From DSUN01 sp035527715 (lineage in GTDB: Bacteria; Planctomycetota; PUPC01; DSUN01): a DNA stretch of 24,901 bases. The notes beneath the pieces are model-generated. The model saw only the letters and a program-made list of their open reading frames with translations, was not told the DNA's origin and made no database searches. A program made the position numbers and the translations under genes. Every line of letters starts with the position of its first letter. The first letter of the stretch is position 1. Shown one piece after another: positions 7,383 to 14,986 of this stretch. The stretch is taken from positions 1-24,901 of the forward strand of contig DATKZY010000027.1 of NCBI GenBank assembly GCA_035527715.1, in the 5' to 3' direction.

Positions 7383-8825
7383 ATGCTTCAGGAAGCTGCC
7401 CTGCTCGTTGACGACGCCGCTCTCGAGGGCCGCCTGTGTGCGCTCCTGGCCAATCTGCCCGACGTCCTCGCCCGCACGCTCCACCGCAAGGGCTTCCTCT
7501 GGGAGCGCATCGGGAAGGAGACGTGCGATCTCTTCATCGTCAGCCGCGAACTGCTCCCCAAGCCGGAGCGGGAGTCCGTGCAACTGCTTCGCCAGCTCCC
7601 CGACAATCCGGCCGTCGTCGTCCTCGCCCGGCAGGAGGACTCCGAGGAGCGTGCGCGGCTGCTGGCCGCCGGGTGCGAGGCGGTGCTGAATGTGAGCCTC
7701 TCCCAGGAGATGCTCGGGGCCGTGCTCTCGACCATCCTGGAGAAGCGCCGCGCCATCGCCGACGAACAACTCAGCGGCGGCCCGCCCCTGTCGAAGTCGC
7801 GCCTCAGCGACTTCGTCTCCGCCAGCCCAGCCATGCAGGCGTTCATGAGCGTAGTCCACCGCGTCGTGCACAGCGACTCCTCGCTCCTCATCCTCGGCGA
7901 GACCGGCGTCGGCAAGGAGCGCCTGGCGCGGGCCATGCACGCCGAGGGGCCGAGGGGCAAGGGGCCGTTCATCACCGTCAACTGCGGCGCCCTGCCCGAC
8001 ACCCTCCTCGAGAGCGAACTGTTCGGCCACGAAGAGGGGGCCTTCACCGGCGCCACGCGGGCCCGACGCGGGATGTTCGAGCTGGCCCACCGCGGCACGC
8101 TCTTCCTCGACGAGATCGGCGAGACGCCCCTGCACCTCCAGGTCAAGCTCCTCCGCGCCGTCCAGGAGCGCGAGATCCAGCGCCTCGGCGGCGAACGGCC
8201 CATCACCGTGGACGTCCGCGTCGTGGCCGCCACCAACCACGACCTGGCGCGCGACGTCGAGGCCAGGCGCTTCCGCTCCGACCTCTTCTACCGCCTCGGA
8301 GTCGTCACCTTGACGATTCCCCCGCTGCGCGAGCGGCGGGAGGACGTGCCCGCCCTCGTCGAGAGCTACCTCGACCATCTCGGCCCACGCCTGGGCCGGT
8401 CGGTCACGGGGATCAGCGACGACGCGCTCGACGCCCTCGCCCGCTACGCCTGGCCCGGCAACGTGCGCGAGCTGATCAACGTCATCGAGCGCGCCATGCT
8501 CCTCTGCTCCACCAACGAGATCACCCTCAAGGACCTCCCCGGAACCATCAGCGGCCGCTACACCCCCGTGTCCTTGCCCGCCCAGGGCGCGGCCCCTGAC
8601 CCCGGGGCCCTCCCCACCGAGTGGACTCAGCGGCCGCTGCGCGAGGTGCGGCAGGAGGCCGTGGCCGGCATCGAGCGGGCCTATCTCGCCGCCCTCCTGC
8701 GCGCCACGGGGGGCAGGATTGCGGAGACCGCCCGCCGAGCCGGCCTCGGCCCCCGCGCCCTCCACGGCAAGATGCGCCGACTCGGCCTGCGCAAGGAGGA
8801 CTTCAAGGCCCCCGCCGCCCCCTGA
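7383..8825 (+). CDS. Sigma54-dependent (NtrC-type) transcriptional activator with degenerate receiver domain
   Basis: A 480-residue bacterial enhancer-binding protein that would remodel sigma54 RNA polymerase. Domains: a receiver-like N-terminus (about 5-120), AAA+ (about 145-375) and a Fis-type helix-turn-helix (about 425-475). The AAA+ part is intact: Walker A GETGVGKE (172-179), the sigma54-contacting GAFTGA loop (219-224), Walker B TLFLDEI (D243, E244) and RFRSDLFYRL. In the receiver the acidic pair D10/D11 remains, but the phosphoacceptor position is S54 (DLFIVSRELLP), the conserved Thr/Ser is A82 and the Lys is V104. So this looks like a pseudo-receiver that cannot be phosphorylated in the usual way. 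No histidine kinase is adjacent. Its targets may be the neighbouring oxidoreductase genes, but I found no convincing -24/-12 promoter. Confidence 0.93.
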   Translation: MLQEAALLVDDAALEGRLCALLANLPDVLARTLHRKGFLWERIGKETCDLFIVSRELLPKPERESVQLLRQLPDNPAVVVLARQEDSEERARLLAAGCEAVLNVSLSQEMLGAVLSTILEKRRAIADEQLSGGPPLSKSRLSDFVSASPAMQAFMSVVHRVVHSDSSLLILGETGVGKERLARAMHAEGPRGKGPFITVNCGALPDTLLESELFGHEEGAFTGATRARRGMFELAHRGTLFLDEIGETPLHLQVKLLRAVQEREIQRLGGERPITVDVRVVAATNHDLARDVEARRFRSDLFYRLGVVTLTIPPLRERREDVPALVESYLDHLGPRLGRSVTGISDDALDALARYAWPGNVRELINVIERAMLLCSTNEITLKDLPGTISGRYTPVSLPAQGAAPDPGALPTEWTQRPLREVRQEAVAGIERAYLAALLRATGGRIAETARRAGLGPRALHGKMRRLGLRKEDFKAPAAP

Positions 8826-9109
8826 GCCGACGCCCCCCCGTCTCGGACTCGATCAACATGATCAAGGTGATCACGCGCGCAACACGGGGGGTGATCATCT
8901 TGGCGGGCCATGGCCGAGACGCCGCGCCAAGCCATACGACACGAGTGAGCAACGACATGTGGCTTCACCCCACCCGCACAGCCCAGCCCCATGGTCTGCG
9001 TCAAGATGATCAGGCATCTCCGCGAGGACCGCAACCGATGACGCCGACGGCCCGCTGATCGAGCGCTTCCGCGGCAAGCACCCGACCGTCCTCTCCCTCT
9101 CCGAGGCCC
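8826..9109. other. Gene-free stretch with four TGATCA motifs
   Basis: About 280 bp between the regulator's stop and the next promoter. TGATCA occurs at 8859-8864, 8868-8873, 8892-8897 and 9007-9012, a dense set for such GC-rich DNA. A 16-codon frame (8991-9041) followed by a shifted open frame to about 9120 reads like protein but matches nothing I recognise; it may be decayed coding DNA. No supported gene. Confidence 0.4.
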
Positions 9110-9137
9110 TTGCGCGACACTCCGCGCCGGCTACAAT
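9110..9137 (+). promoter_or_regulatory. Sigma70-type promoter of the oxidoreductase gene at 9177
   Basis: TTGCGC (9110-9115), 16-bp spacer, TACAAT (9132-9137) within GGCTACAATG. The same 10-mer forms the -10 region of the promoter at 10590. The leader to the ATG is about 35 nt and contains AAAGGAGAC. Confidence 0.55.
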
Positions 9138-9176
9138 GGAGCAGGGTGGCCCCAGGATTGAAAGGAGACAGCAGCC

Positions 9177-10547
9177 ATGAGACAGGAGCCTGAGTCGTCG
9201 GGCGGGGCGCGGCAGGAGTCGTCGCGCCGGGAGTTCTTGAGCTGGAGTGGGAAGGTGGCCGCGACGTCGGCGCTCGCCGGCGTGGCGCTGCCGCCGGTGC
9301 ATGCAGGGGAGGATAACACCCTGCGGCTGGCGCTCATCGGCTGCGGCGGGCGCGGCGGCGGCGCCGTGGCCAACGCCATAGGCGCGCCAGGCGGGCCGGT
9401 GAAGCTGTGGGCGATGGCCGACCTCTTCGAGCACCGCCTGGCGGCCTCCTGCAAGCACCTGAGCAACAGGTTCGCCGAGCACACCGACGTCCCGCCCGAG
9501 CGGCGCTTCGCCGGCTTCGATGCCTATCGCAAGGCGATTGACTGCCTCCGCCCGGGCGACATCGCGCTCCTCACCGGCTACACGGCCTGGCGCGCGACGC
9601 AGCTCGAGTACGCCGTGGCAAAGGGCGTCCACGTCTTCATGGAGAAGCCCTTCGCGGTGGACCCGCCGGCGGTGCGGCGGATGATCCAGGCCGGGGAGGC
9701 GGCGGAGAAGAAGAGCCTGAAGATCGCCGCGGGCCTGATGTGCCGCCACTCGCAGGCCCGCCAGGAGCTCATCGCGCGGATTCGCGACGGGGCGCTTGGC
9801 CAGGTCCTGCTCAGCCGGGCCTACCGGATGCACGGCGGCGGGCGCCTCGGCCGGCGGCCGGCCGACCAGAACGAGTTCCTCTGGCAGATCGCCCACCGCA
9901 CCGAGTTCCTCTGGGCGTCCGGCAGCCTGTTCGACGAATTGACCATCCACCAGATTGATGAGGTGTGCTGGCTGAAGGACGGCTGGCCGGTCGAGGCACA
10001 CGGCATCGGCGGGCGGGCCGCCAACAACAACAGCGTCGGCCAGAGCCTCGACAGCTACGCCATCGAGTACACCTTCGCCGACGGCACGAAGTCCGCCGTC
10101 GTCGCGCGCTACATCGCCGGGTGCCACAACGACTTCGCCACCTACGTCCACGGCACCAAGTGCGCCGCGCAGTTCTCCGGCAACGTCCACGCGCCCACGG
10201 TGCAGACCTACAAGGACCAGCGGATGGCCCGCGACAACATCGCCTGGAAAGCGGGCAAGGAGCCCTGCGGCCCCCACCAGGCCGAGTGGAACGTGCTCCT
10301 GGACGCCATCCGCAAGGACAAGCCGCACAACGAGGCCCGTCGCGCGGCCTCCTCGCAGCTCACGAGCATCATGGGCCGGGCCGCCGTCCACATGGGCAAG
10401 ATCATCACCTGGGACCAGGCCATGGCCTCCAAGTTCCAGTTCTGCGCCAACATTGATGCCCTGACCGAGAGCGGCCCGCCGCCCATCAAGGCGGATGCCG
10501 ATGGCCGGTACCCGGTGCCGATCCCCGGCACCTGGTCCGAGATCTGA
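9177..10547 (+). CDS. Gfo/Idh/MocA-family oxidoreductase with Tat signal
   Basis: A 456-residue protein with AAAGGAGAC ahead of the ATG. The Tat signal has SRREFLSWSG after a 15-residue hydrophilic lead, and a hydrophobic stretch ending VHAG near 44. GCGGRGGG (55-62) binds the dinucleotide; FMEKPFAV carries the EKP at 156-158. The C-terminal domain includes LTIHQIDEVCWL, in the place of the family's substrate-side His/Asp motif. Substrate unknown; NAD(P) dependence is a family inference. It is the first gene of a rightward run that continues with two TIM-barrel-like proteins and another oxidoreductase, though the next gene has its own promoter. Confidence 0.93.
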   Translation: MRQEPESSGGARQESSRREFLSWSGKVAATSALAGVALPPVHAGEDNTLRLALIGCGGRGGGAVANAIGAPGGPVKLWAMADLFEHRLAASCKHLSNRFAEHTDVPPERRFAGFDAYRKAIDCLRPGDIALLTGYTAWRATQLEYAVAKGVHVFMEKPFAVDPPAVRRMIQAGEAAEKKSLKIAAGLMCRHSQARQELIARIRDGALGQVLLSRAYRMHGGGRLGRRPADQNEFLWQIAHRTEFLWASGSLFDELTIHQIDEVCWLKDGWPVEAHGIGGRAANNNSVGQSLDSYAIEYTFADGTKSAVVARYIAGCHNDFATYVHGTKCAAQFSGNVHAPTVQTYKDQRMARDNIAWKAGKEPCGPHQAEWNVLLDAIRKDKPHNEARRAASSQLTSIMGRAAVHMGKIITWDQAMASKFQFCANIDALTESGPPPIKADADGRYPVPIPGTWSEI

Positions 10548-10589
10548 GCCCTGGATGGGGGGTCCGGATCCTCGTTCTTCAGTATTCGC

Positions 10590-10618
10590 TTGATGAGGTC
10601 GGGAACTCAGGCTACAAT
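10590..10618 (+). promoter_or_regulatory. Sigma70-type promoter of the first AKR-like gene
   Basis: TTGATG (10590-10595), 17-bp spacer, TACAAT (10613-10618), with GGCTACAATG across the -10 as in the promoter at 9110. Transcription would begin near 10625, about 30 nt before the ATG, leaving GCAGGAG as ribosome binding site. Confidence 0.6.
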
Positions 10619-10656
10619 GCAAGAATCGGGAGCGCCGGTACCGCAGGAGACAAAGC

Positions 10657-11595
10657 ATGCCGGGACGGATGGATCGCAGAGCGTTCGTGGGGGGGTCGTT
10701 GGCAGCATCGGCGGGTGCGGCCATCGGCCTCGGGGCCGGCTCCGCGGCAGCCGGTGAGGCCCCGCCCGCGGCGGCCAAGAAGCTCCTCCCCACGGGCAAG
10801 ATCGGCAAGCTCGAGATCACGCGCCTCATCCTCGGCGGCAATCTGCTCGGACGCTACACCCACGCGCGCGACCTGCGCTTCGTCCTGAAGCTGATCAAGG
10901 AATACAACACGGACGAGAAGATTCTCCAGACCCTCGCCGCCGCCGAAGCGAACGGCATCAACACCGTCTCGGTCCACGTCAGCCCCAGCACCCGCAGCCT
11001 GCTCAAGGAGCACCGCGAGAAGCGCGGCGGAAAGCTCCAGTGGATCCTCTACGCCACGAGCAACATCGAGGACATGGCGGGCTACAGCCGCGACGTGCAG
11101 CAGATGGCCGACGACGGGGCCGAGGCCATCTACGTCTGGGGCGTCCACTGCGACGCCCTGGTCGCCAAGGGCAAGCTCGACGTCATCGCCAAGGCCGTCG
11201 AGCTGATCAAGGCCAACGGCGTGCCCGCCGGCGTCTGCGCCCACGACCTGCGCGTCGTCCAGGAGTGCGAGAAGGCCAAGCTGCCCGTGGACTTCTACGT
11301 CAAGACCTTCCACCACCTGAACTACCCCAGTGCGAAGATGGACTTCGATTCGATCTGGTGCCGCAAACCGGAGGAGGTGGCGGAGTTCATGGCGACGGTG
11401 GAGAAGCCCTGGATCGCCTACAAGGTGATGGCGGCGGGGGCGATTCCGCCGAAGGACGCCTTCCGCCACGCCTTCGAGGGCGGCGCCGACTTCCTTTTCG
11501 CCGGGATGTTCGACTTCGACATTCCCGAGGACGTGCGGATCGCCCGCGACGTCCTGGCGAGCCAGCCGAAACGCTCGCGCCCCTGGCGGGCATGA
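10657..11595 (+). CDS. Tat-signal, TIM-barrel / aldo-keto-reductase-like protein (tandem copy 1)
   Basis: A 312-residue protein starting at the ATG 8 nt after GCAGGAG; a second ATG at 10669 is closer to the MDRRAFVGG Tat motif but worse placed. The signal runs to about 33. The mature part begins TGKIGKLEITRLILGGN (46-62), which resembles the first strand of aldo/keto reductases, and ends in a GGADF...GMFDFDIPEDVRIARDV segment like their C-terminal barrel. The AKR Asp and Tyr expected after GIN are absent (GINTVSVHVSP). Residues shared with the next gene are YTHARDL (67-73), AIYVWGVHCD (157-166), DFYVKTFHHLNYPSAK (212-227) and KVMAAGAIPP (256-265). Exported and possibly enzymatic on sugars; the reaction is unknown. 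A different TIM-barrel family remains possible. Confidence 0.82.
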   Translation: MPGRMDRRAFVGGSLAASAGAAIGLGAGSAAAGEAPPAAAKKLLPTGKIGKLEITRLILGGNLLGRYTHARDLRFVLKLIKEYNTDEKILQTLAAAEANGINTVSVHVSPSTRSLLKEHREKRGGKLQWILYATSNIEDMAGYSRDVQQMADDGAEAIYVWGVHCDALVAKGKLDVIAKAVELIKANGVPAGVCAHDLRVVQECEKAKLPVDFYVKTFHHLNYPSAKMDFDSIWCRKPEEVAEFMATVEKPWIAYKVMAAGAIPPKDAFRHAFEGGADFLFAGMFDFDIPEDVRIARDVLASQPKRSRPWRA

Positions 11596-11605
11596 GCTAC
11601 AGTTG

Positions 11606-11677
11606 GGAGTGCGGGCTTTAGCCCGTATCTTCGTGGCGGGCTCGCCGAGCACAGATACGGCCTGAAGGCCGCACTCC
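11606..11677. repeat. Compound inverted repeat (26-bp arms, each holding a small hairpin)
   Basis: The left arm (11606-11631, beginning GGAGTGCGG and ending CGTATCTT) and right arm (11652-11677, beginning CAGATACGG and ending CGCACTCC) are complementary at about 22 of 26 positions. Each arm also folds on itself: CGGGC-TTTA-GCCCG on the left and GCGGCC-TGAA-GGCCGC on the right. This has the form of a REP/MITE-like mobile intergenic repeat. It fills most of the 145-bp gap between the two paralogous genes; the gap holds no gene and no clear promoter. Confidence 0.7.
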
Positions 11678-11740
11678 GAACGGTGGCCTTGCGCAACAGA
11701 AGTACGCCGGAACTCAGGGGAATGCCCAAAGGAGACCGCA

Positions 11741-12658
11741 ATGCCTGGTGATCTCAGCCGCCGTGAATTCGTTCGAGGCTCCGTCGCCGGCGCCGCGCTG
11801 GCAGCCGGCTCGGGCGTGCTCGCCGCCGCGCCGCCGGGCGCAGCAGGCGACGCTCTGCCAAAGGGGAAGATCGGCAAGATGGAGGTCAGCCGCATCCTCC
11901 TCGGCGGCAACCTGCTCACCCACTACACCCACAGCCGCGACCTGCGCTACGTCTACGCCCTCGCCGCCCACTACAACACGCCCGCGAAGATCCGCGAGAC
12001 CCTCGAGGTCGCCGAGGCCAACGGCATCAATACCCTGGCCATCCACACCGTGCCCGCCGCCCTCAAGATCCTCCAGGAGCACCGCAAGAACGGCGGCAAG
12101 ATGCAGTGGATCATCTGCTCCACCGCCCCCATCGCGGACGTCAACCAGTACAGCAAGTCCATCCAGCAACTGGTGGACATGGGCACCGATGCGATCTACG
12201 TGTGGGGCGTGCACGCCGACGGGCTGGCGGGGGCCAAGGTTGGTGTGCTCGCGAAGGCTGTGGAGATCATCAAGGCCAGCGGCGCGCTCTGCGGCGTCGG
12301 CGCGCACCAGCTCGCCGTCGTCCAGGCCGTCGAGAAGGAGAAGATTCCCGCGGACTTCTACATCAAGACCTTCCACCACCTCAACTACCCGAGCGCCAAG
12401 CTCGGCCACGACTCGGTGTGGTGCACCAACCCCGACGAGACGAGGAAGGTGATGGAGTCGGTGGAGAAGCCGTGGATCTCCTTCAAGGTGATGGCCGCGG
12501 GGGCGATTCCGCCGCAGAACGCCTTCCAGTACGTCTTCGCGGGCGGAGCCGACTTCAGCCTGGCGGGCATGTTCGACTTCGAGATCGCCGAGGATGTGGC
12601 GATCGCCAAACGCGTCCTCGCCGGCCTCAAGGACCGCAAGCGGCCGTGGAGGGGATAA
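11741..12658 (+). CDS. Tat-signal, TIM-barrel / aldo-keto-reductase-like protein (tandem copy 2)
   Basis: A 305-residue paralogue of the preceding gene, similar along its whole length. The start ATG follows AAAGGAGACC. The Tat motif is LSRREFVRGS, with an Ala-rich stretch to about 37. The barrel starts KGKIGKMEVSRILLGGN (41-57). Shared motifs are YTHSRDLRY (62-70), AIYVWGVHAD (151-160), DFYIKTFHHLNYPSAK (205-220) and KVMAAGAIPP (249-258); the repeated HH, N and K make plausible active-site residues. As in copy 1, the AKR Asp/Tyr after GIN are replaced (GINTLAIHTVP). The duplication with a repeat element between the copies suggests local gene duplication. Function unknown beyond probable export. 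Confidence 0.82.
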   Translation: MPGDLSRREFVRGSVAGAALAAGSGVLAAAPPGAAGDALPKGKIGKMEVSRILLGGNLLTHYTHSRDLRYVYALAAHYNTPAKIRETLEVAEANGINTLAIHTVPAALKILQEHRKNGGKMQWIICSTAPIADVNQYSKSIQQLVDMGTDAIYVWGVHADGLAGAKVGVLAKAVEIIKASGALCGVGAHQLAVVQAVEKEKIPADFYIKTFHHLNYPSAKLGHDSVWCTNPDETRKVMESVEKPWISFKVMAAGAIPPQNAFQYVFAGGADFSLAGMFDFEIAEDVAIAKRVLAGLKDRKRPWRG

Positions 12659-12682
12659 GTCGGCGCGCCGGCTGACTCCGAA

Positions 12683-12720
12683 CCCCTCTCCCTTCCAGGG
12701 AGAGGGTAGGGTGAGGGTTG
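12683..12720. repeat. Dispersed-type intergenic repeat with 10-bp hairpin
   Basis: CCCTCTCCCT (12684-12693), TCC loop, AGGGAGAGGG (12697-12706), then GTAGGGTGAGGGTTG. This hairpin-plus-tail sequence type is familiar as a high-copy intergenic repeat in many GC-rich bacteria. Here it lies in the 95-bp gap before the next oxidoreductase. It might end transcription partly, but no T-run follows. Confidence 0.65.
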
Positions 12721-12753
12721 GGGCGGTTTCCTTTTCCGTGCCGGAGACCGTGG

Positions 12754-14091
12754 ATGAAGCGAAGGGAGTTCCTGGAAACGGGCGCAGCCGGGGCGGGGCT
12801 GCTGTGGCTCGCGGCGCAGGGCGCCGAGCCGGGCAAGCCGGCCGCCGATGCCCTCAACATCGCCCTCATCGGCGCGGGCGACCAGGGGCGCGTGCTCATC
12901 AACTCCACGCTCCCCATCGGGGGCGTCCGCTTCCGAGCCATCTGCGACGCCTGGCCCTACCGCCGCCAGGGCACCAGGTACTACCTGAGCGTCTACAAGC
13001 ACAAGGTCAGCGACTACGCGGACTGCCGCGAGATGCTCGATAAGGAGAAGGGCCTCGACGCCGTCCTCATCGCCACGCCCGACGCCGTCCACGCCGAGCA
13101 GGCCATCGCGTGCCTGAAGGCCGGGCTGCACGTCTACTGCGAGTGCCCGATGTCGAACACGATCGAGGGCGCCCGCGCGATGGCGCGCGCGGCGAAGGAG
13201 ACGGGCCGGCTCCTCCAGATCGGCTACCAGCGGCGCAGCAACCCCCGCTACCTCCACGTTCTGGGGAAACTGCTCCGCGAGGCGAAGCTCCCCGGCCGCC
13301 TCACCCACCTCAACGCCCAGTGGTGCCAGCCCGTCGCCGACGACCTCGGCTGGCCCAAGGCCGCCGCGATGAGCGACGAGGAGCTCAAGCCCCTCGGCTA
13401 CGCCAGCATGCACGAGTTCCGCAACTGGAAGCACTACCGCAAGCACTGCGCCGGCCTCTTCGCCGGCCTCCTCGGCCACGCGCTCGATGTCGCCAACTGG
13501 TTCCTCGGCACGCCGCCCAGGAGCCTCCTCGCCGCCGGCGGCACCGACTTCTACAAGGGCCGCGAGTGCCACGACAACGTGATGGCGGCCATGGACTACG
13601 AGACCCCTGAGGGGATCGTTCGCGCCGCTTACCAGGTCCTCACCACGACCACCTGCGGCGGCGTGGCCGCCTTCGAGCACTTCCTGGGCACCGAGGGCTC
13701 GCTCCGAATCGCCGAGTACGCCCGCTGGACCAAGCTCTACCACGAGCCGCACGCGCCCGACTGGGACAAGTGGGCGCGCCTCAGCTACGTCGTCAAGGAG
13801 CCGCTGCCCGCCCCCGAGAAGAAGGAGGGGGACGAGGGCAAGCCCGAGGACCCCAACGTCGTGAAGTCCCGCGAGACCGGCCAGGTGCTGAGCTACGACC
13901 TGCCCATCGTCCTCGACAAGCTACCCCACCAGCCGCACCTGGAGAACTTCTTCGATGCCATCCGCGGCAAGGGAAAGCTCGCCTGTCCCGCCGATGCTGC
14001 CTTTCCCGCCACCGTCGCCGCCCTCAAGGTCAACGAGGCCATCGAGGCGAGGCGGGTGGTCTCCCTCTCCAAGCAAGACTACGTGGTCTGA
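12754..14091 (+). CDS. Gfo/Idh/MocA-family protein with Tat signal and Lys-to-Cys change in the EKP motif
   Basis: A 445-residue protein. The ATG at 12754 is chosen because GGAGA lies 7 nt upstream and MKRREFLETG begins a short Tat signal; a 12-codon upstream extension runs into the repeat. ALIGAGDQGR (37-46) binds the dinucleotide. Where the family has EKP, this protein reads CECPMSN with C131 in place of Lys. The rest is well kept, including YQRRSNPRYL (about 158-167) and GHALDVANWFLG. An insertion rich in Lys, Glu and Gly (about 354-370) interrupts the C-terminal domain. It may be catalytically altered or a partner of another oxidoreductase. It converges with the ApbE-like gene at a 21-bp gap. 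Confidence 0.92.
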   Translation: MKRREFLETGAAGAGLLWLAAQGAEPGKPAADALNIALIGAGDQGRVLINSTLPIGGVRFRAICDAWPYRRQGTRYYLSVYKHKVSDYADCREMLDKEKGLDAVLIATPDAVHAEQAIACLKAGLHVYCECPMSNTIEGARAMARAAKETGRLLQIGYQRRSNPRYLHVLGKLLREAKLPGRLTHLNAQWCQPVADDLGWPKAAAMSDEELKPLGYASMHEFRNWKHYRKHCAGLFAGLLGHALDVANWFLGTPPRSLLAAGGTDFYKGRECHDNVMAAMDYETPEGIVRAAYQVLTTTTCGGVAAFEHFLGTEGSLRIAEYARWTKLYHEPHAPDWDKWARLSYVVKEPLPAPEKKEGDEGKPEDPNVVKSRETGQVLSYDLPIVLDKLPHQPHLENFFDAIRGKGKLACPADAAFPATVAALKVNEAIEARRVVSLSKQDYVV

Positions 14092-14112
14092 CCCGCGACC
14101 GCACGGAGACGC

Positions 14113-14943
14113 CTACGCCTCCCTCGCGGAGGTCTCCATGCCTTCGGGAGGGTACGAGAGGACGGCTGCCGAGGGTGCTGGGAGGAGATGGGCGTTGATG
14201 TCAGGGTTGCGGCGGCAATAGTCCAGGGTCTCTTCGTCGCTCATGGCCATGAAGGCAGTCGAGAGCGCATCGGCGAGGGCGGCGGTGGGGGCCAAGGCCC
14301 AGGCGCGGAAGCGGCCTTCGGCGGGGCGGCCGGTGCGCGGGTCAATGATGTGGCTGCCCTTGACTGCGAGGCCCGAAGCGCTGAGGGCCTGACTCGCCAG
14401 GGCGAGCCGTTGCGGGGCATTGTCGGGGCCGAGTTGCGCGGCCCAGCCCTCCTCGCCCGGCGGCGGGTCGAGGGCGAGGAGCGTGCTCGTGCTGGCGGCG
14501 AGGAGGGCCGAGGCGATCTCCCACTCGCGCAGCACCTCGCCCATTCGGTCGAGGGCGAAGCCCTTGCCGATGCCGCCGAGGTCGAGGCGAACCCCCTCGG
14601 CCAGCACCCGCACCGTGTGGCTTGCCTCGTCGAGGGAAAAAGGCTCCTGGTCCCTTTCTCCCAAGTAGGCGATGTCGAAGGCGCCGGCGGTGTCGCGGCG
14701 GACCTGTTCGGCGAGGCGGAGGCACTCGATGGTGTCGTGGTGGACGAAGGCGGCCTCACCCGCCCTCAGGCGGTTGATGCGGAAGATGTCGCTCGCCTCG
14801 GCGAAGCGGCTCAGGCGGGCCTCGATGCGGCCCAGCTCGGCGAATGCCTCGGCCGCGGCTTGGCGCGCGTAGCGCGCATCGTCCGAGGCGATGACGACCT
14901 GAAACGTGGTCGTCATCGCCTCGTGGGTGAAGGTGTGGAGCAT
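14113..14943 (-). CDS. apbE: FAD:protein FMN transferase, ApbE-like
   Basis: ApbE attaches FMN covalently to Ser/Thr of target proteins. This 276-residue protein keeps the key elements: HEAMTTTFQVV at the N-terminus (the family's MGT-like strand), DLGGIGKGFALD (121-132), HIIDPRTGRP (198-207) and ADALSTAFMAM with metal-type D225 and T229. It is short for the family (usually about 320-350) and has no Sec, lipoprotein or Tat signal, so it would act in the cytoplasm unless the start is misjudged. The usual Gly-rich loop near 150 is replaced by STST. Start: ATG at 14943, with a weak CAAGG upstream; M10 would cut into the first strand. It follows the oxidoreductase at 14986 by 42 bp in a leftward run. 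No ApbE flavinylation motif was seen in the neighbours. Confidence 0.85.
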   Translation of the reverse strand: MLHTFTHEAMTTTFQVVIASDDARYARQAAAEAFAELGRIEARLSRFAEASDIFRINRLRAGEAAFVHHDTIECLRLAEQVRRDTAGAFDIAYLGERDQEPFSLDEASHTVRVLAEGVRLDLGGIGKGFALDRMGEVLREWEIASALLAASTSTLLALDPPPGEEGWAAQLGPDNAPQRLALASQALSASGLAVKGSHIIDPRTGRPAEGRFRAWALAPTAALADALSTAFMAMSDEETLDYCRRNPDINAHLLPAPSAAVLSYPPEGMETSAREA

Positions 14944-14952
14944 GGGCCTTGG

Positions 14953-14986
14953 CTGCCAACTGCCTCGTGCCGACTGCCGACTGGCC
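14953..14986. repeat. Heptanucleotide tandem array (5 units) abutting a stop codon
   Basis: The units are CTGCCAA, CTGCCTC, GTGCCGA, CTGCCGA and CTGGCC. The array fills the spacer between the oxidoreductase stop (14988-14986) and the ApbE-like start, touching the stop codon itself. The 7-bp period resembles the short tandemly repeated (STRR) heptamers known from cyanobacteria. Effect unknown. Confidence 0.6.
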
